From Cervus elaphus (taxonomy: Eukaryota; Chordata; Mammalia; Artiodactyla; Cervidae), in assembly GCF_910594005.1 (NCBI RefSeq), contig NC_057817.1, positions 29,427,001 to 29,491,000 of the forward strand: 64,000 nt of DNA. Reading direction: 5' to 3'. Positions 34,217 to 46,549 of the stretch are shown here, piece after piece. Position numbers and translations under genes: made by a program. Below the pieces are notes generated by a model that saw only the letters and a list, made by a program, of their open reading frames with translations, did not search any database and was not told where the DNA came from. Within the stretch, counting starts at the first letter, position 1, and every line of letters begins with the position of its first letter.

Positions 34217-35755
34217 GTAAGTGTTCGTTCTTCGGTCTGGAGGGTGAGGGTCTTGTTCTCTTGCCCCTGTTTGGTGAGGAGAGCGGGGCGGGGGGTTGGG
34301 GGGCTTGTCCCCAATTCTGTCAGCTCTGAGAATATGTAACATATTAAATCCAGTAATGCAGCTGATTAGATCTTTCACTTGGTTTTAACGACTGATGACT
34401 GGGTACCTTTCACACCTCCCATGGCAAAGAGAGAGATGTTAAATTCAATGAAATATAATTAACTTGGGGCAAACTGAATATTTTTGATGCTTCTCTCATT
34501 GAACTTACCCTGTCTTTTATACCAAACCTTTTCAGGGTTAATGCTGTAAAAACTATAATTTTGAAGTTTCATTTTAATAGAAGTTTGGCCAAAAAGGACT
34601 TTATTTACAGGGATAAGAATTGGTATTTGAGTAACCTTTAAAAAATACCCTTTTCTTATTATATCTATATAAATATGTATTATAATCCGCCCTCTGGCTA
34701 AATCATTCCTGTTGGTGCTGAATTTGATCACCTTTTCATCCTACTTTGGAATCATTTTGAGCCTCTTTTCCCAAAGACAAAAATCTTTGTTTTTTAATTT
34801 ACTGTGTCCACTTTTGATTCTGATGTTCAGTGTATTAGTTTTTTAATATATATAGATTTCTAGCTTTTCCTCAGGTTAATAACTCACTAAACATTGAAAA
34901 CTCAGCAAGAAGCAGAAGTATTAGCTAAACAGATCTCTAGTAAACCCTGCCTTAAAATTTCAGAAAAATTCTTGCTGCTTGAATCCAAGAACATTCCATT
35001 TGCAATCATTTTGCTTGGACTAGAAATTTTTCTGAGTTTTGACTAGGTTTGCAAAACATTTTTTTGAAAAGTAAGCCTTAATCTTTCAATACTTTGTTGA
35101 CATAACTCTAGATTTTAGGGAATTCTTTTATGGTTCCTTAGTAACTGCATGAATGACTTCTCTGTGCCTCTTCTGAGTTTTCCACACAGTGAATATACTG
35201 GCAGGAAATTAACTTATGTAAGTGACACGTCAATGACTATGAAAAAAATTTTATGGAGCCTTTTCCCATAATCTTCATCCATGGATATTTGCTGTAGGGC
35301 TGACCAAGAAGATGGTGTCAAATTATATACACACATACACATGAGCATGTGTTTTGAAATTTCTGCCCACACATTCCCCCATTTTCCAAGTTCAGCTGGA
35401 ACACCCCAGAAGGAGTTATTGGGAGTGCTAATTGCCAAAAAGCCATCAAAGTCTACAAGCAGCCTTTAAAAATGACAAATGCTACAGGGCAGAAGTTTCC
35501 TTCTGTAGGGTGGTTTGGGTTCAGCTGCGTGTGGCAAAAGATGAGAAACCCTCTGCGTTGACACCCCAATTTATGAGAGAATCTAACAGCATAGCTTTTA
35601 GTATTAGAATATTCTTCAACGGAGAAGCAGTGTTTTTCCTGATGTTGAAAGGACCTGTCGATAATGGAGGTGCCTAAACTTGGCTTTGGGGAAGAACCTT
35701 TTCTGATACTTCTCTTGAGATACCATAAAATGTCTTCCTTCTGTAACTCAAGCAG
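34217..35755 (+). other. LIMA1: LIMA1 intron 8
   Basis: A 1.5-kb AT-rich intron without any repeat I can name. Short open frames on both strands show no domain. Acceptor CTCAAGCAG. Confidence 0.85.
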
Positions 35756-35865
35756 GTAACTCCCAGGTCAAGAGTGAGGGCCAGCAGCCTGTGCATCCCA
35801 AGCCACTAAGTCCAGATGCCAGAGCCGCCAGCCTTTCTGAAAGTTCTCCTCCCAAAGCAGTGAAG
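35756..35865 (+). CDS. LIMA1: LIMA1 coding exon 9
   Basis: A 110-bp exon, acceptor CAAGCAG, donor GTATGA. It completes the split arginine (CGT) and reads NSQVKSEGQQPVHPKPLSPD then ARAASLSESSPPKAVK. The PLSPD and SSPPK serine-proline motifs are kept; the human protein is phosphorylated by ERK in this area, which weakens actin binding. It is proline- and serine-rich, unstructured, and directly precedes the LIM exon. It ends in phase 0. Confidence 0.95.
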
Positions 35866-38052
35866 GTATGATGGTGATTTCTCTTGGAGCCTGTAGACAC
35901 TGGTTTACTAGTAAAGCTCATTGCATCTTTTATCACTGTGTTCGTTATAACCTGTTTTGGCTTTCCTGGGGACGAAAATGCCAAATAAGAGCACACTTGA
36001 ACCAGTCAATTTACTTGAAAATCTTGCCACTTTTTCTTAGGCATTTGAGCCAGGCGTGATGAGGCTCATTAATATTGCTCTGTCTGGAATCTGGAAAGCT
36101 CCTGAAAGAAAACCCGAAGTGAAAGAAAATAACCTGACTTATTTTCTTGTTAAGTCCAAATTCATAAATCTATGAATGAGTAAAAACCTGTAAAATGAGA
36201 AATACAAAAAATCTGTTAAATTAAAATCAACCCATTGGATGGGAATGTACAGTGTTAACTTAAAGATAGCGGCTCCCTGGTCTGAGGAACTTAATGAAAA
36301 CATGATTGGTAGTCAGTGCATTTAAAGAAAGAATGTGTACATTTCAGCAGGGTTTGGCCAGTCCGTTTGCTCTATAAATGGGCATTCAAGTAACATTTAC
36401 ACTTGGTTATAATATTAGATATTAAGGAGTATACAAAATGTTTATACCATAGGAAGATTTTACTAGGCTACTCAATCTATGGTCTCCTTTTATTCACTAA
36501 TTTTTAAAAGCAGCCTTTCCCTTTCTATGAACAAGTAAATATTCCCATAAAAATAAACAAAGGTAAAAAAGTATATATCCAGCCTCTCTTTTAGGCTGTT
36601 CACCTGGCTTGTTTTAATTGAATGCTTTGCTAATACCATGCTGATTTACCCACTTGCATTAATAACCAAACATACCTACACTTCTTTAGTGTCTTCCTCC
36701 TGTGGTGTTCTCTTAAGTAGTCAAGGTTTGTTTCAAAGGTTTTAACATTTGAGAGAAACTCAGTGGGTAGAATTAGTTTTAAGGTGATTTGTACTGCCTC
36801 AACTTCATGCACGCATCTGCCATTTCTGTCTCTCAACTGTGGGCATGATTGGTTTCTTGATGAAAGTTCTAGTGCACAGAAAGGATGAAGAGAGGAAGAC
36901 AGAGGTGTGGGTTTGAAACAAAGGGAGGTAAGGAGAATCCAGGATTTAAAGGTTAGATTGAAAAAGAGAGTGGGGCAGGGGTGGGGGAAGATGGTAAACA
37001 TAAAGATTTTAAAGGAAGCAGAGACATGAGGAGAATAAGATTTATTGAAAGGAACAAAAAATGAAGAAAGTAACACGAGAAAGCAAGTGAACTAGGAAGA
37101 AAGAACTGAGCTGCATGATGGGATCTGCATGTCCTTGGCGTGACCCTCTCTTCTGGCCTCGAAGCTCTGCTCATGCTGCCATCAGCACTTTTCTTTTTCC
37201 AGTATCTGGAGTCCAGCAAAGTAGCAAATGCCACAGGGTTAATTTCCTCTCCAGCAGCAATTCTGCCCAGATGTGAGTCCTTGGGTTGTGGTTCTGGACC
37301 AAGAATAGCAAAGCTGACTTGGCTATGGATTCCGTGCGCTTGAGGGACTAGGGGGATTCTGTAGCTGATCTAAGAACTAAAATTCTGTTCTCAAGTGTGT
37401 CTGAATTCTCAATCCAGTCTTGCTTCCCTCCCTTGGCTACTAGACCAGACTTCCTGGTCCTGGGTTGGACCTTTGGGACCCCTCCTTATTCATACTCCAG
37501 GATCTGAGCTGATGAGCCATGTGCAAAGAAATGCACCTCACTAAGGTCTTCCTGGCACATCAGAGAGAGGAGATGGAGATAAAGCTCCCTCTGTACCTGC
37601 CTCTTTGGCTCTGGTCACTCAGCACTAGAATAAGCCTGCTTGCACCAGACATACACCTCAGGTTTGACTGGAGTAAACTGGCCTGACTGCCTCTGTTTGC
37701 TCAAATGGTTATGGTGTTGTATAGAGCTCGGGGTTTTACCCAATCACATCTCCACTTTTATTTAAGGACTGTTTATTTTCCCTTCCTCAGAGTTTGCCTT
37801 TACATTCTGCAGGCAAGTATGTAGATACTTTAGCGTTTCCAGGAAAACCTGCTGACATAACTGGTCTCATGGCTATAGACCATGCAACAGAAGTTTTTTC
37901 TCCACTGGGAAATTACATACAGCTAAGAATAAATGTGTTCACTCAGAATAGATTTTGCGTCCCCCACATCCTGGAAAATGTGCTGCCTAGTAGTGCCTGT
38001 TATTGAAAATAGGACATCTAAGGTAAAGACTCAATTCATTTCAAATTTTAGC

Positions 38053-38510
38053 TTCAGTTCAGTTCAGTTCAGTCGCTCAGTCGTGTCCGACTCTTTGCGA
38101 CCCCATGAATCTCAGCACGCCAGGCCTCCCTGTCCATCACCAACTCCCGGAGTTTACTCAAACTCATGTCCATCGAGTCAGTGATGCCATCCAACCATCT
38201 CATTCTCTGTCGTCCCCTTCTCCTGCCCCCAATCCCTCCCAGCATCAGCATCTTTTCCAGTGAGTCAACTCTTCGCATGAGGTGGCCAAACTATTGGAGT
38301 TTCAGCTTCAGCATCAGTCTTTCCAATGAATACCCAGGACTGATCTCCTTTAGGATGGACTGGTTGGATCTCCTTGCAGTCCAAGGGACTCTCAAGAGTC
38401 TTCTCCAACATCACAGTTCAAAAGCATCAATTTTTCAGCACTCAGCTTTCTTCACCGTCCAACTGTCATATCCATACATGACCACTGGAAAAACCATAGC
38501 CTTGACTAGA
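38053..38510 (-). repeat. BovB LINE fragment, reverse
   Basis: It starts with four TTCAG units (reverse of the ACTGAA tail). The minus-strand frame reads MRRVDSLEKMLMLGGIGGRR and MRWLDGITDSMDMSLSKLRE. It looks like one of the less decayed copies. No clear TSD. Confidence 0.9.
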
Positions 38511-40810
38511 CTTAATAAGGTAAAATAAAACCAAACAAAAAAAAACACTCCACAGATGATATTAGTCTTTAAAAGTAAGGATTTTGTCTATTTTGAACAC
38601 TGGCCAGACAGTTCCGTTGATGAGACTTGGCAGTAAAGAAGTTTAAATAGCAGGTTCCCTTCTCAAAATAGGTGTTCTGGGTCTAGAGCTCAGTAGACCC
38701 TGTGAGAAGGATCAGACCTTTCAACTCAAGAGACCCAGAGGTCTCTTAAGCTTTATGTTCTCCCACTAAAATGTTATTCCCTAAATGTTCCTGGAGGGAG
38801 GATAAGGAAGGAGATATGACTAGCCCTAGAAACATCTACTGGTCTGGGATAACCCCACCCCAGGATGCTAGGCTTGTCTTGCTGTTGGATGTGGAAAGAA
38901 AACACGGCAGCCTGAATGAGAGGCTGTACCCTTTGTACGTGTCCCTTCCTTCATGGACAGGGTAGGAGGTTTTATGCTGTTTTGCAAATCTATCAGAATT
39001 ATGCTAGAAGGGCACCTAGATTCTTTTCTGACTACCTACATCATTACTGCTTTCTCAGAGCACTAACGTTTCCTCTACATGTAGAACAACCTATGTAAGG
39101 TGTGAATATCTCCAAAATGCTTTCACAAAGAATTTCACAAAAAGCCAGCAGAAGGGTTAAGGCCAGAGCCAGCCCAGCCATATACTGTATGGTGGGGAGG
39201 GTTTCAGTTTAATTACCCAGATATTTTGCACAAATTGGAAGGAGGAAATGAAAGGCTTTTTATAGTGTTCTATCTGAGGCATGGAGGCCTGACATTAGTA
39301 CAGAATTTTCTTCTGATTTCACTATGTCTAAAGGCTAGTTGCTTTACCACTTATGGCCAGCTGCTGCCTACACACGGATATATACCCCAACTGGGGCCTT
39401 TGTCGAACTAAAAAATATATGTAAGACGAGAGCAAAAGGATGTAGATAAAGTCATAAAAATTTATTGGAAAAAAAGCTTTAAGTAGATGCTGATCAACAG
39501 AAGGCCTGTAACATCCCCCAGATGGGAAAGACCTGAGAGTGTTTAGGGACATCAATTATTTATATATTACCACATTCATTCCTGACTATCCCTAAGACAT
39601 TATCTACATATTTTAATTTGAAACAAAGTGAAGACTTGTTCATTCAAAATGCTGTGGTGAAATCATTTTCAATTGGGTTAGCATCTGCTCTCTTCCCCAA
39701 AGAGTTTCCTTTAGTTATGGAAATTTATTCCAGGACAATTTAGAAAATACTCTCTCAGTTTGTTAGTCGAGGATTCTGAGTTTTAATTTTAATTCTGTTA
39801 TTACTGACTGTGCAAGCTTTAATAAGGCACCTGATATCGTGGTGCTTTAGTGTGAAAAATGGTGAAGGAGGGGAGATGACAAAGCATCTTATGAACTGCA
39901 AAAAATATAAAGATTAAAAAATGTCTAAACATTCTATTACTGGCAGTGTTTTAAATGTGGCTGGGCCAAGTTCGAGCATGCCATGAAGGCATGGGCAGGA
40001 TGTATGCCAGGCCTACCATAATGGTAGAGATTTTTGGGCACTGACTATGCTTCCTGTTGTCTGAATAGACACGGGGGCAATTACAGAAAAGTGGCTGAGA
40101 GCCCAGGACAGAGGAAATAAAGGGAAGGCACAGCCGCAGCCACTCTGACTTGGCATATTGCCATGTTGGGCTCCTCTTGTCTTTATAACACTATAGGGGC
40201 CCTTAGGCAGCTGCCGCATAACCCTTAAATGATATTGAAAAGGGTGTATGTGAAAAAGGGATAGGAATAATGGGAATCTGGCAGGTCTGGCTAGTTAGAA
40301 GCTTGTGGTTAGTCAGATGTTTGAGCTAGCAATTTATTAATTTGATGTTAAGGAGAGGAATGCCTTTTCACTTGTTGTGAGTGAAGGCCCTAGTCAAGAG
40401 AGAGCAAATGTAGGTCAGGTGTGGGAGGTAGGAAGACAGTGAAGAATTGTTCATGAGACACTCCTTGTGTGGGTGAAGGCTTGGAAAACTCTCCTGAGTT
40501 GGTACTCTGATCTAACCTCAGGTGGGTATGAGTGAGCTGATGTTACCACGATTAGCAGCATTACTTGGTAAAGAAAGAAAACGTGGTCTTATTCTTGGAT
40601 CTGAGTCTGTATCTGAGCTTCAGCTCAGCTGCAGTAAAAAGCGCTCCAGGGCACACCGAATGCTTTGTATTCACTGAAGGTTCCTGTTTGTCTCTTCCAG
40701 CTTCTGCTTCCTGCTCCTGGTACCTAATTTTTGCTCCTGCCTTCCACTTTCCTCCTAATGTGAGCTCAACTTACAGCTTTCTATTCTGGGCTGCACCCTT
40801 CTACTGTGTG

Positions 40811-40814
<4 letters not shown>

Positions 40815-40850
<36 letters not shown>
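40815..40850. repeat. (TG)18 microsatellite
   Basis: 18 uninterrupted TG units in LIMA1 intron 9. Likely polymorphic. Confidence 0.95.
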
Positions 40851-40855
<5 letters not shown>

Positions 40856-41246
40856 TAAACAGAGGTGTGCTCTGTAGGCCTCCAATCCCCTTTAGCAGAA
40901 TAATACCCATTTCCTCCTCTGCCATGGGAAAGTTCTGTCTCCTGTTCTGCCTTTACTGACCAGAATGAACACGTATTCTCCTAAGTGTTAAAAATACAGC
41001 ATTCATCCTAGAGCTGAAAAAGGTTTTCACTGATAAGTAAATACATTGGGCCTATTACTTTACATTGTCTGAATTGTGATTTGTACAGGCTTTAATTGTA
41101 CTATTATATCCAAATTTTATTCTTTTAATATTTCCTGCTTGCTAGGCAAGGACCTAGTCCTTTTAGAGAAACTAATTAAATTATGCAAGGACATCTCCAC
41201 TTAGGCCCTATCTTGTTAGAAGTGTCGATATAAGAAAAAACAATTT

Positions 41247-41318
41247 GGGAATTTCCTAGCAGTCCAGTGGTTAGGACTCTGATTTCTCACTGCCAAGGGC
41301 ACAGCCAAAAAAAAAAAG
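41247..41318 (+). repeat. CHR SINE, internally deleted
   Basis: The head 'gggaatttcctagcagtcca' is present and then jumps to 'gccaagggcacagccaaaaa', so the middle is missing. Confidence 0.75.
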
Positions 41319-41349
41319 GAAAGAAATAAAGAAAAACCAATTCTACATC

Positions 41350-41520
41350 AAGATTCTACTATATAGCACTGGGAACTATGCTCAATATCCTGTAGTAAAC
41401 CATAATGGAAAAAAATATGAAAAGAATATACATATATAACTGAATCACTAAGCTGTATACCAGCAACTAACACAGCATTGTAAATCAACTATACTTCAAT
41501 AAAATTAAAAAAAAAAAAAA
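41350..41520 (+). repeat. L1 3' end
   Basis: 'ctatatagcactgggaacta' to 'aaatcaactatacttcaata' plus poly-A, the typical artiodactyl L1 terminus. Confidence 0.8.
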
Positions 41521-42279
41521 GGAAACATTTTCGAACTCTAAATAATGCCCTAATATCTGCCAACAGCATTCAGTACAGTAACATTTGATCATATTTAAAT
41601 TCCTCAGTTGTGCTTGGTAAACTGAGTTGTAGGTGTAGTCTTTGATTTAACTTTTTCTTTTTGACTGTAACCCTAGGGATGGAGAGCCTGCTGTTAACAC
41701 TCAGCACCCCCCCCCCCATTTTTAAATCCTTTGGTGCTATTTGGGAGTTTACCACCAATTTTATTAAATCCCCTTTTATGGACCTTAACCTTTACTCCTC
41801 TGCCCATTTTCTACTGTCATTTCCTGTCAAAATCTGCTTGGCAACCATTCCTATTTTTGCTTTACTTCTTTGTGAATCATGTGGCAAGTGAGCCAGCAGT
41901 CTGATTTTTTTTTTTTATGGGTCTATTTTCAGACTTTTTAAATTAAAATTCTATCTTACCCATAAGCTGTTTTATTTTAGGCTTACCTTAACCATTCAGG
42001 CCTTGAGCTTTGGGACTGAATTGTATTATTGGCCACCATACTGGTTCTGGTGGCAAAGGGGCCACCAACGTGCCTGAGAGAGCTTCCAGACCACCTTAAC
42101 CAAACTGCTCCTACCTTTACTCTTAACAGTTGAGGTGTTTCTGTTGGGACAAGTCAAGGATCACACACAGCTAGAGACTTCTTACCCCCAACCCTAGTGG
42201 CCATGTAACTACTTCTTATCGTGTAAAACTTACAGCTTTGGAACTCTAGCTTTCATCAGTGCTAGAATACAGTATGTAG

Positions 42280-42491
42280 TTTGTGTGTGTTCAGTCTCTC
42301 ACTAGGGTCCAACTCTTTGTGACTCATGAACTGTAGCCTACTAGGCTCCTCTATCCATGGGATTTCCCAGGCAAGAATACTATAGTGGGTTGCCACTTCC
42401 TTCTCCAGGGGATCTTCCCAACCAAGGGATCCAACCTGCATCTCCTGCTTTGGCAAGTGGATTCTTTCCCACTGAGCCACCTGGGAAGCCC
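42280..42491 (-). repeat. Bov-tA SINE
   Basis: Reverse copy: 'gtgtgttcagtctctcacta' to 'gagccacctgggaagccc'. Short direct repeats TAGTTTG / TAGTTGA may be the TSD. Confidence 0.88.
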
Positions 42492-42829
42492 TTTTGTAGT
42501 TGAGGATTAATTTTACCAGCAGCAACTTTGCTCACCCTGCCCATATTCCACACTACAAACAGCTCACGAATTCCCTATTATGACTCCTCCCACCCTGCCC
42601 CAGTACATTAGTTTTATTCTCCTTTTGGTTTTTTAAAAAGATTATAGAACCTATAGTTTTATTGGGCTGTGCTTTTTTCTGTTGTTCTAATAAAATTGTT
42701 TGTGTCTCTTTTAAAATGTTCCATTTTATGTGTCCATTTTGCTTTATTTAAAAATATTATGTCTAGTGGATTAAGTCAAGATTATAAGCAGAAGGGGCTG
42801 ATAGTTGCTTTATCCAAGTATCTTTTCCA

Positions 42830-42958
42830 AATATATACAAAAAAGAATGTCTATATGTGTATAACTGAGTTTGCTATATGGCAGAGATTGGCACAACATT
42901 GTAAATAAAGTACACTTCAAAAAAAAAAATAAAATAAAGTACACTTCAATAAAAAAAG
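42830..42958 (+). repeat. L1 3' end with duplicated terminus
   Basis: The end 'aaataaagtacacttcaa' occurs twice, separated by an A-run, so the L1 terminus is locally duplicated. Confidence 0.65.
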
Positions 42959-43461
42959 TTTTTAAGTAAATAAATTTTTTAAAACCAGTGTCTTTTCCTA
43001 CTTCCCAAAGCCAAATGCTCTTTCTCTCCTTGAAAGTTACCCCCTTCAGAAACAGTTCTTTAAAAAGCCTGTCCTGCTTCTATTTGGCACTTAAACAATT
43101 GTCTTTCTTCTGTGTCTGATGACATTTTCTCCTAATTTCCTGTCTGCAGAATCATTTTGTGTGTACTCGTGTGTGTGTGGTGGTTGGTCTAAGCCTTTCT
43201 CTGCAATCTGGCCCTAGATCCACTCATCCTCAGTGGCTGCTGCACTTAGAATAGCCAGGCAGCCTGGGTAAGGAATTCAGGAGAGCCTATGGCCTTAAAG
43301 AGTCAAATGATAGAATTATAGCAGGCTTAGTGTTCCTCTGAGAATTGACAGCCCAGGTAAGGGAGCCCATAGATAACAAAGTAAATCCCGGGGCCCACCT
43401 CAGCAGAGTACTAACTTCTCACTGCCTTAGCTAGCTGAAGTTGTCCTTTTCCTTTTCCCAG

Positions 43462-43595
43462 AAGTTTCAGGCACCTGCAAGAGAGACCTGCGTGGAATGT
43501 CAGAAAACAGTCTACCCGATGGAGCGTCTCTTGGCCAACCAGCAGGTGTTTCATATCAGCTGCTTCCGTTGTTCCTATTGCAACAGCAAGCTTAG
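43462..43595 (+). CDS. LIMA1: LIMA1 coding exon 10 (LIM domain, first part)
   Basis: A 134-bp exon, acceptor TTTTCCCAG, donor GTAAGC. It reads KFQAPARETCVECQKTVYPM, ERLLANQQVFHISCFRCSYC and NSKL, plus two bases of a serine codon. The LIM domain starts at Cys390: first zinc site C390-x2-C393, H411-x2-C414; second site begins C417-x2-C420. The LIM domain binds zinc and mediates protein contacts and dimerisation, between the two actin-binding regions. The intron falls inside the second zinc finger, so both exon 10 and 11 are needed for a folded domain. Confidence 0.97.
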
Positions 43596-45540
43596 GTAAG
43601 CCAGACCAAACAAGCCATCTCTGGAGGTAGTTGGACCTCCAGAGGGAGCCTTTGGTTTTTAGAACACTTAGAAATGCTAATAGTATCTGCTGTTAGAAGA
43701 GCTCAGAGAGCTACAGACAAAAATTAATGAAGTTATAGTAGCTGTTCAGGTGATTATTGCTGATCCAAAGATAGACTACAAACTGGTAAAGTTGGAAGAT
43801 GAACATTTTAGGATTTCAGCTTCTCACCTACTTAGTACAGTTGAGAACCATGTATGCTTTGACATGTGTTTAGAGATGTCATGTTTTTGAGGGAAGTATC
43901 CCAGAAAATTGACTGTGTTCTAGAGATTTACAATCATTGCTTTTTCTTTAATAAAGTTGGGAGGGTGATTAAAAAAGATTGTGTGTGCTGTTGAGGATCT
44001 TTGAAGAAAGTGAAAAGTACCATTTAGTTACAAGCATTTTATAGTAAATGATAATGGTGTTTAGAACTTCTTGGTACATTGCCATTAATTTACACGTTAG
44101 GACTAAAGCTTAAATCATGCAGGTTGTTGGTGACCTAATTTAGCAGAATGTTTTCCCTTGGTATCAAGGAATCATACAGTTAAGAAATCTCAAGAGGATA
44201 CTTGTTGAAGCCCTTCAGGTTATCCCAAGTACTGTATAAATGGCAAAAACAGCAAAAATAGTAGATCCTGAAGAACACATATTTTTCTGTATATTGCTTT
44301 GTTTTATTTTCTGAGAAAATAATGATGTATCATTTCTTCTTAGTAACTCAAAGTATGGATATAAATGTGGCAAATTGTAGAAATATTCCATGTGAGCTCA
44401 TTTTATTCATATTGGAGGAGGAAGTAACCAGGATGGCATTTCTTCCAGCCTTCCTTCCAGAGCAGGCATCCCTTCCACCATACTGTTGAAAGATGTCCTG
44501 GCACCTGTGTGGCACTTCTGGGTGGGTTAATACCCCACTTCAGCTAGTTCTGGTGTTAGCGCTAGCTCAACAACTTTCCCTTATGTTGAGCCAAAATGTG
44601 CGTCTATAACTTCCACTCAGTGGTTCTTTTTCTGCCCACTGTATTCTTTTCTTCAGAGCACATTCTTCTAAATTTTTGAATTTTTATGTTTCTCCTGTGG
44701 AAATAACTTGTTGTTTTTCTACCCCTCCTATAAAACGTGTTACCCTTTGAGAGACACCAGATGTCCTAAAGACCTGTCCAGCACTGACGTTAGGGTAGAC
44801 TGACTTCTGGCTGTTGTTTGCTGTTCTCCTATTAACCATAGCTTTCCTTGATTCATCACTGGCATCTACTGAGTGCCAGCCATTGGCAGAGCATTATACC
44901 CATTCCTGCTTTTAAATTATAACACAAATGGGAAACTAGGAGGAAAATGATTCAACTTTTTACAAAGGAATATCATTAAAAATAGTTACATGTTATAAAT
45001 AGTTAGGAAATAGGAGATGATCAGAGTTAGGTGGAATTACCTAGGGAAGACTTCTTGGAAGTAATTTTTTTTAACAATTTTGACAGAGGGGAGGGAGTGA
45101 AACCACTTGAAATGGGAGCATGCACCAAGTGGAAGAATGTCTTCTGAAGTTTCAGGCCTAGAAATGAACATTTTTTAATAAGGATAATAAAAACAAACAT
45201 GTTTAAAAGGGGATGGAGCATCCTCGGTTGACTGATGATGTGCTTTTTAAAAAAATTTATTTATTTGGCTGCACTGGGTCTTAGTTGCAGCACATAAGGT
45301 CTTTAGTTGTGGCATGTGAGATTTTGTTCCCTGACCAGGGATCGAACCTGAGCCCCCTGCATTGGAGTGCAGAGTCTTAGCCCCTGGACCACCAGGGAAG
45401 TCCCTGAAGTGCTTTTAAAGATATTTTTCTCACTTTGCATCTTCTGGAAATACTGGAGTTGCCAGGTTTCAGACTACTGGTATAAATAAAAGTATACAGA
45501 TTTGTTAACTTTATGCTTTTTTTTTTTTTTTAAACAACAG
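43596..45540 (+). other. LIMA1: LIMA1 intron 10
   Basis: A 1.9-kb intron, mostly unique, with one CHR SINE at 45252. A long poly-T tract (about 45517-45531) forms the polypyrimidine tract before AAACAACAG. Confidence 0.88.
45252..45405 (-). repeat. CHR SINE
   Basis: Reverse copy: 'tttatttggctgcactgggt' to 'ggaccaccagggaagtccc'. Flanked by GTGCTTTTTAAA / GTGCTTTTAAAG, a probable TSD with a one-base length change. Confidence 0.88.
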
Positions 45541-46549
45541 TCTAGGAACATATGCCTCTTTACATGGGAGAATCTATTGCAAGCCTCACTTCAATCAACT
45601 CTTTAAATCTAAAGGTAACTATGATGAAGGCTTTGGACACAGACCACACAAGGATCTATGGGCAAGCAAAAATGAAAACGAAGAGACATTGGAGAGACCA
45701 GCCCAGCTTCCAAATGCAGCGGAGACCCTTCAGAGCCCAGGGGTAGAAAATGCCCCCATTGAGAAAGTGGGTGTGCTAACTGCAAGTATGGAAGCCAAGG
45801 CATCCTGCCCGCTGGAGAAGGAAGACAAGCCAGCTGAAACCAAGAAGCTGAGGATCGCCTGGCCACCCCCCACTGAGCTTGGCAGTTCAGGAAGTGCCTT
45901 GGAAGAAGGGATCAAAGTATTGAAGCCTAAGTGGCCGCCTGAGGATGAAATTAGCAAGCCTGAAGCTCCTGAGGATATAGACCTGGATCTGAAGAAGCTA
46001 AGACGATCTTCTTCTCTGAAGGAGAGAAGCCGCCCATTCACCGTAGCAGCTTCATTTCGAACCTCTTCAGTCAAGAGCCCAAAAGCCTTGTCCCCACCTA
46101 TCAGGAAAGGCTGGAGCATGTCAGAGCAAAATGAGGAGTATGGAGGAGGTGTAGCAGCAGAAAGGAAACACATGGAAAATGCCAACGCCTCTGAGAAGAA
46201 TGAGAGTGTGGGGAAAGCAACCTGGCCCAACAAGGGATCTAAAGGAGGGGAGGCTGGGCGGAGAAGTAAGGAGATTCACAGTTTTGAGATGGGGAGTGAA
46301 AATCTTATAGAGAATGGTGCAAACTTAGATGAAAGTGATAAAAACCTCCTCAAAAAGCAGTCTCCACTAGAACCCAAGTCAAAAACTTGGTCTAGCTATA
46401 CAGACAACCCCTCCACTAAAGAATTCACTACTCAAAATCAGAAATCCCAGGATGTGGGATTCTGGGAGGAAGAAGTAGTCGAAGAGCTGTCTGTAGAGGA
46501 ACAGATAAAGAGAAATCGGTACTATGATGAGGATGAAGAGGAAGAATAA
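45541..46549 (+). CDS. LIMA1: LIMA1 coding exon 11 (LIM end, C-terminal half, stop)
   Basis: The exon starts with the T that completes a serine codon and then reads LGTYASLHGRIYCKPHFNQL, finishing the LIM domain (C438-x2-H441). The next conserved blocks are GNYDEGFGHRPHKDLWASKN, KKLRIAWPPPTELGSSGSAL and LKKLRRSSSLKERSRPFTVA, then PPIRKGWSMSEQ. The protein ends SVEEQIKRNRYYDEDEEEE, with TAA at 46547-46549. The C-terminal half holds the second actin-binding region; the part from residue about 600 to 730 is the most diverged from human. The coding part is 1009 bp and intact. Confidence 0.97.

Larger units (their letters stand above)
35866..43461 (+). other. LIMA1: LIMA1 intron 9
   Basis: A 7.6-kb intron, repeat-poor from 35866 to about 38050 and from 38511 to 40800. 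It contains one reverse BovB (38053), a (TG)n repeat (40815), a CHR piece (41247), L1 3' ends (41350, 42830), and a Bov-tA (42280). The scattered open frames are short and match nothing I recognise. Acceptor CCTTTTCCCAG. Confidence 0.85.

Noticed and set aside
40565..40858. 97-codon frame ending in CVCVCV repeats
   Set aside because: The tail is the translated (TG)n microsatellite, and the upstream part has no recognisable homology.
45730..46233. 167-residue minus-strand open frame
   Set aside because: It is the antisense shadow of LIMA1 exon 11, which is clearly coding on the + strand.
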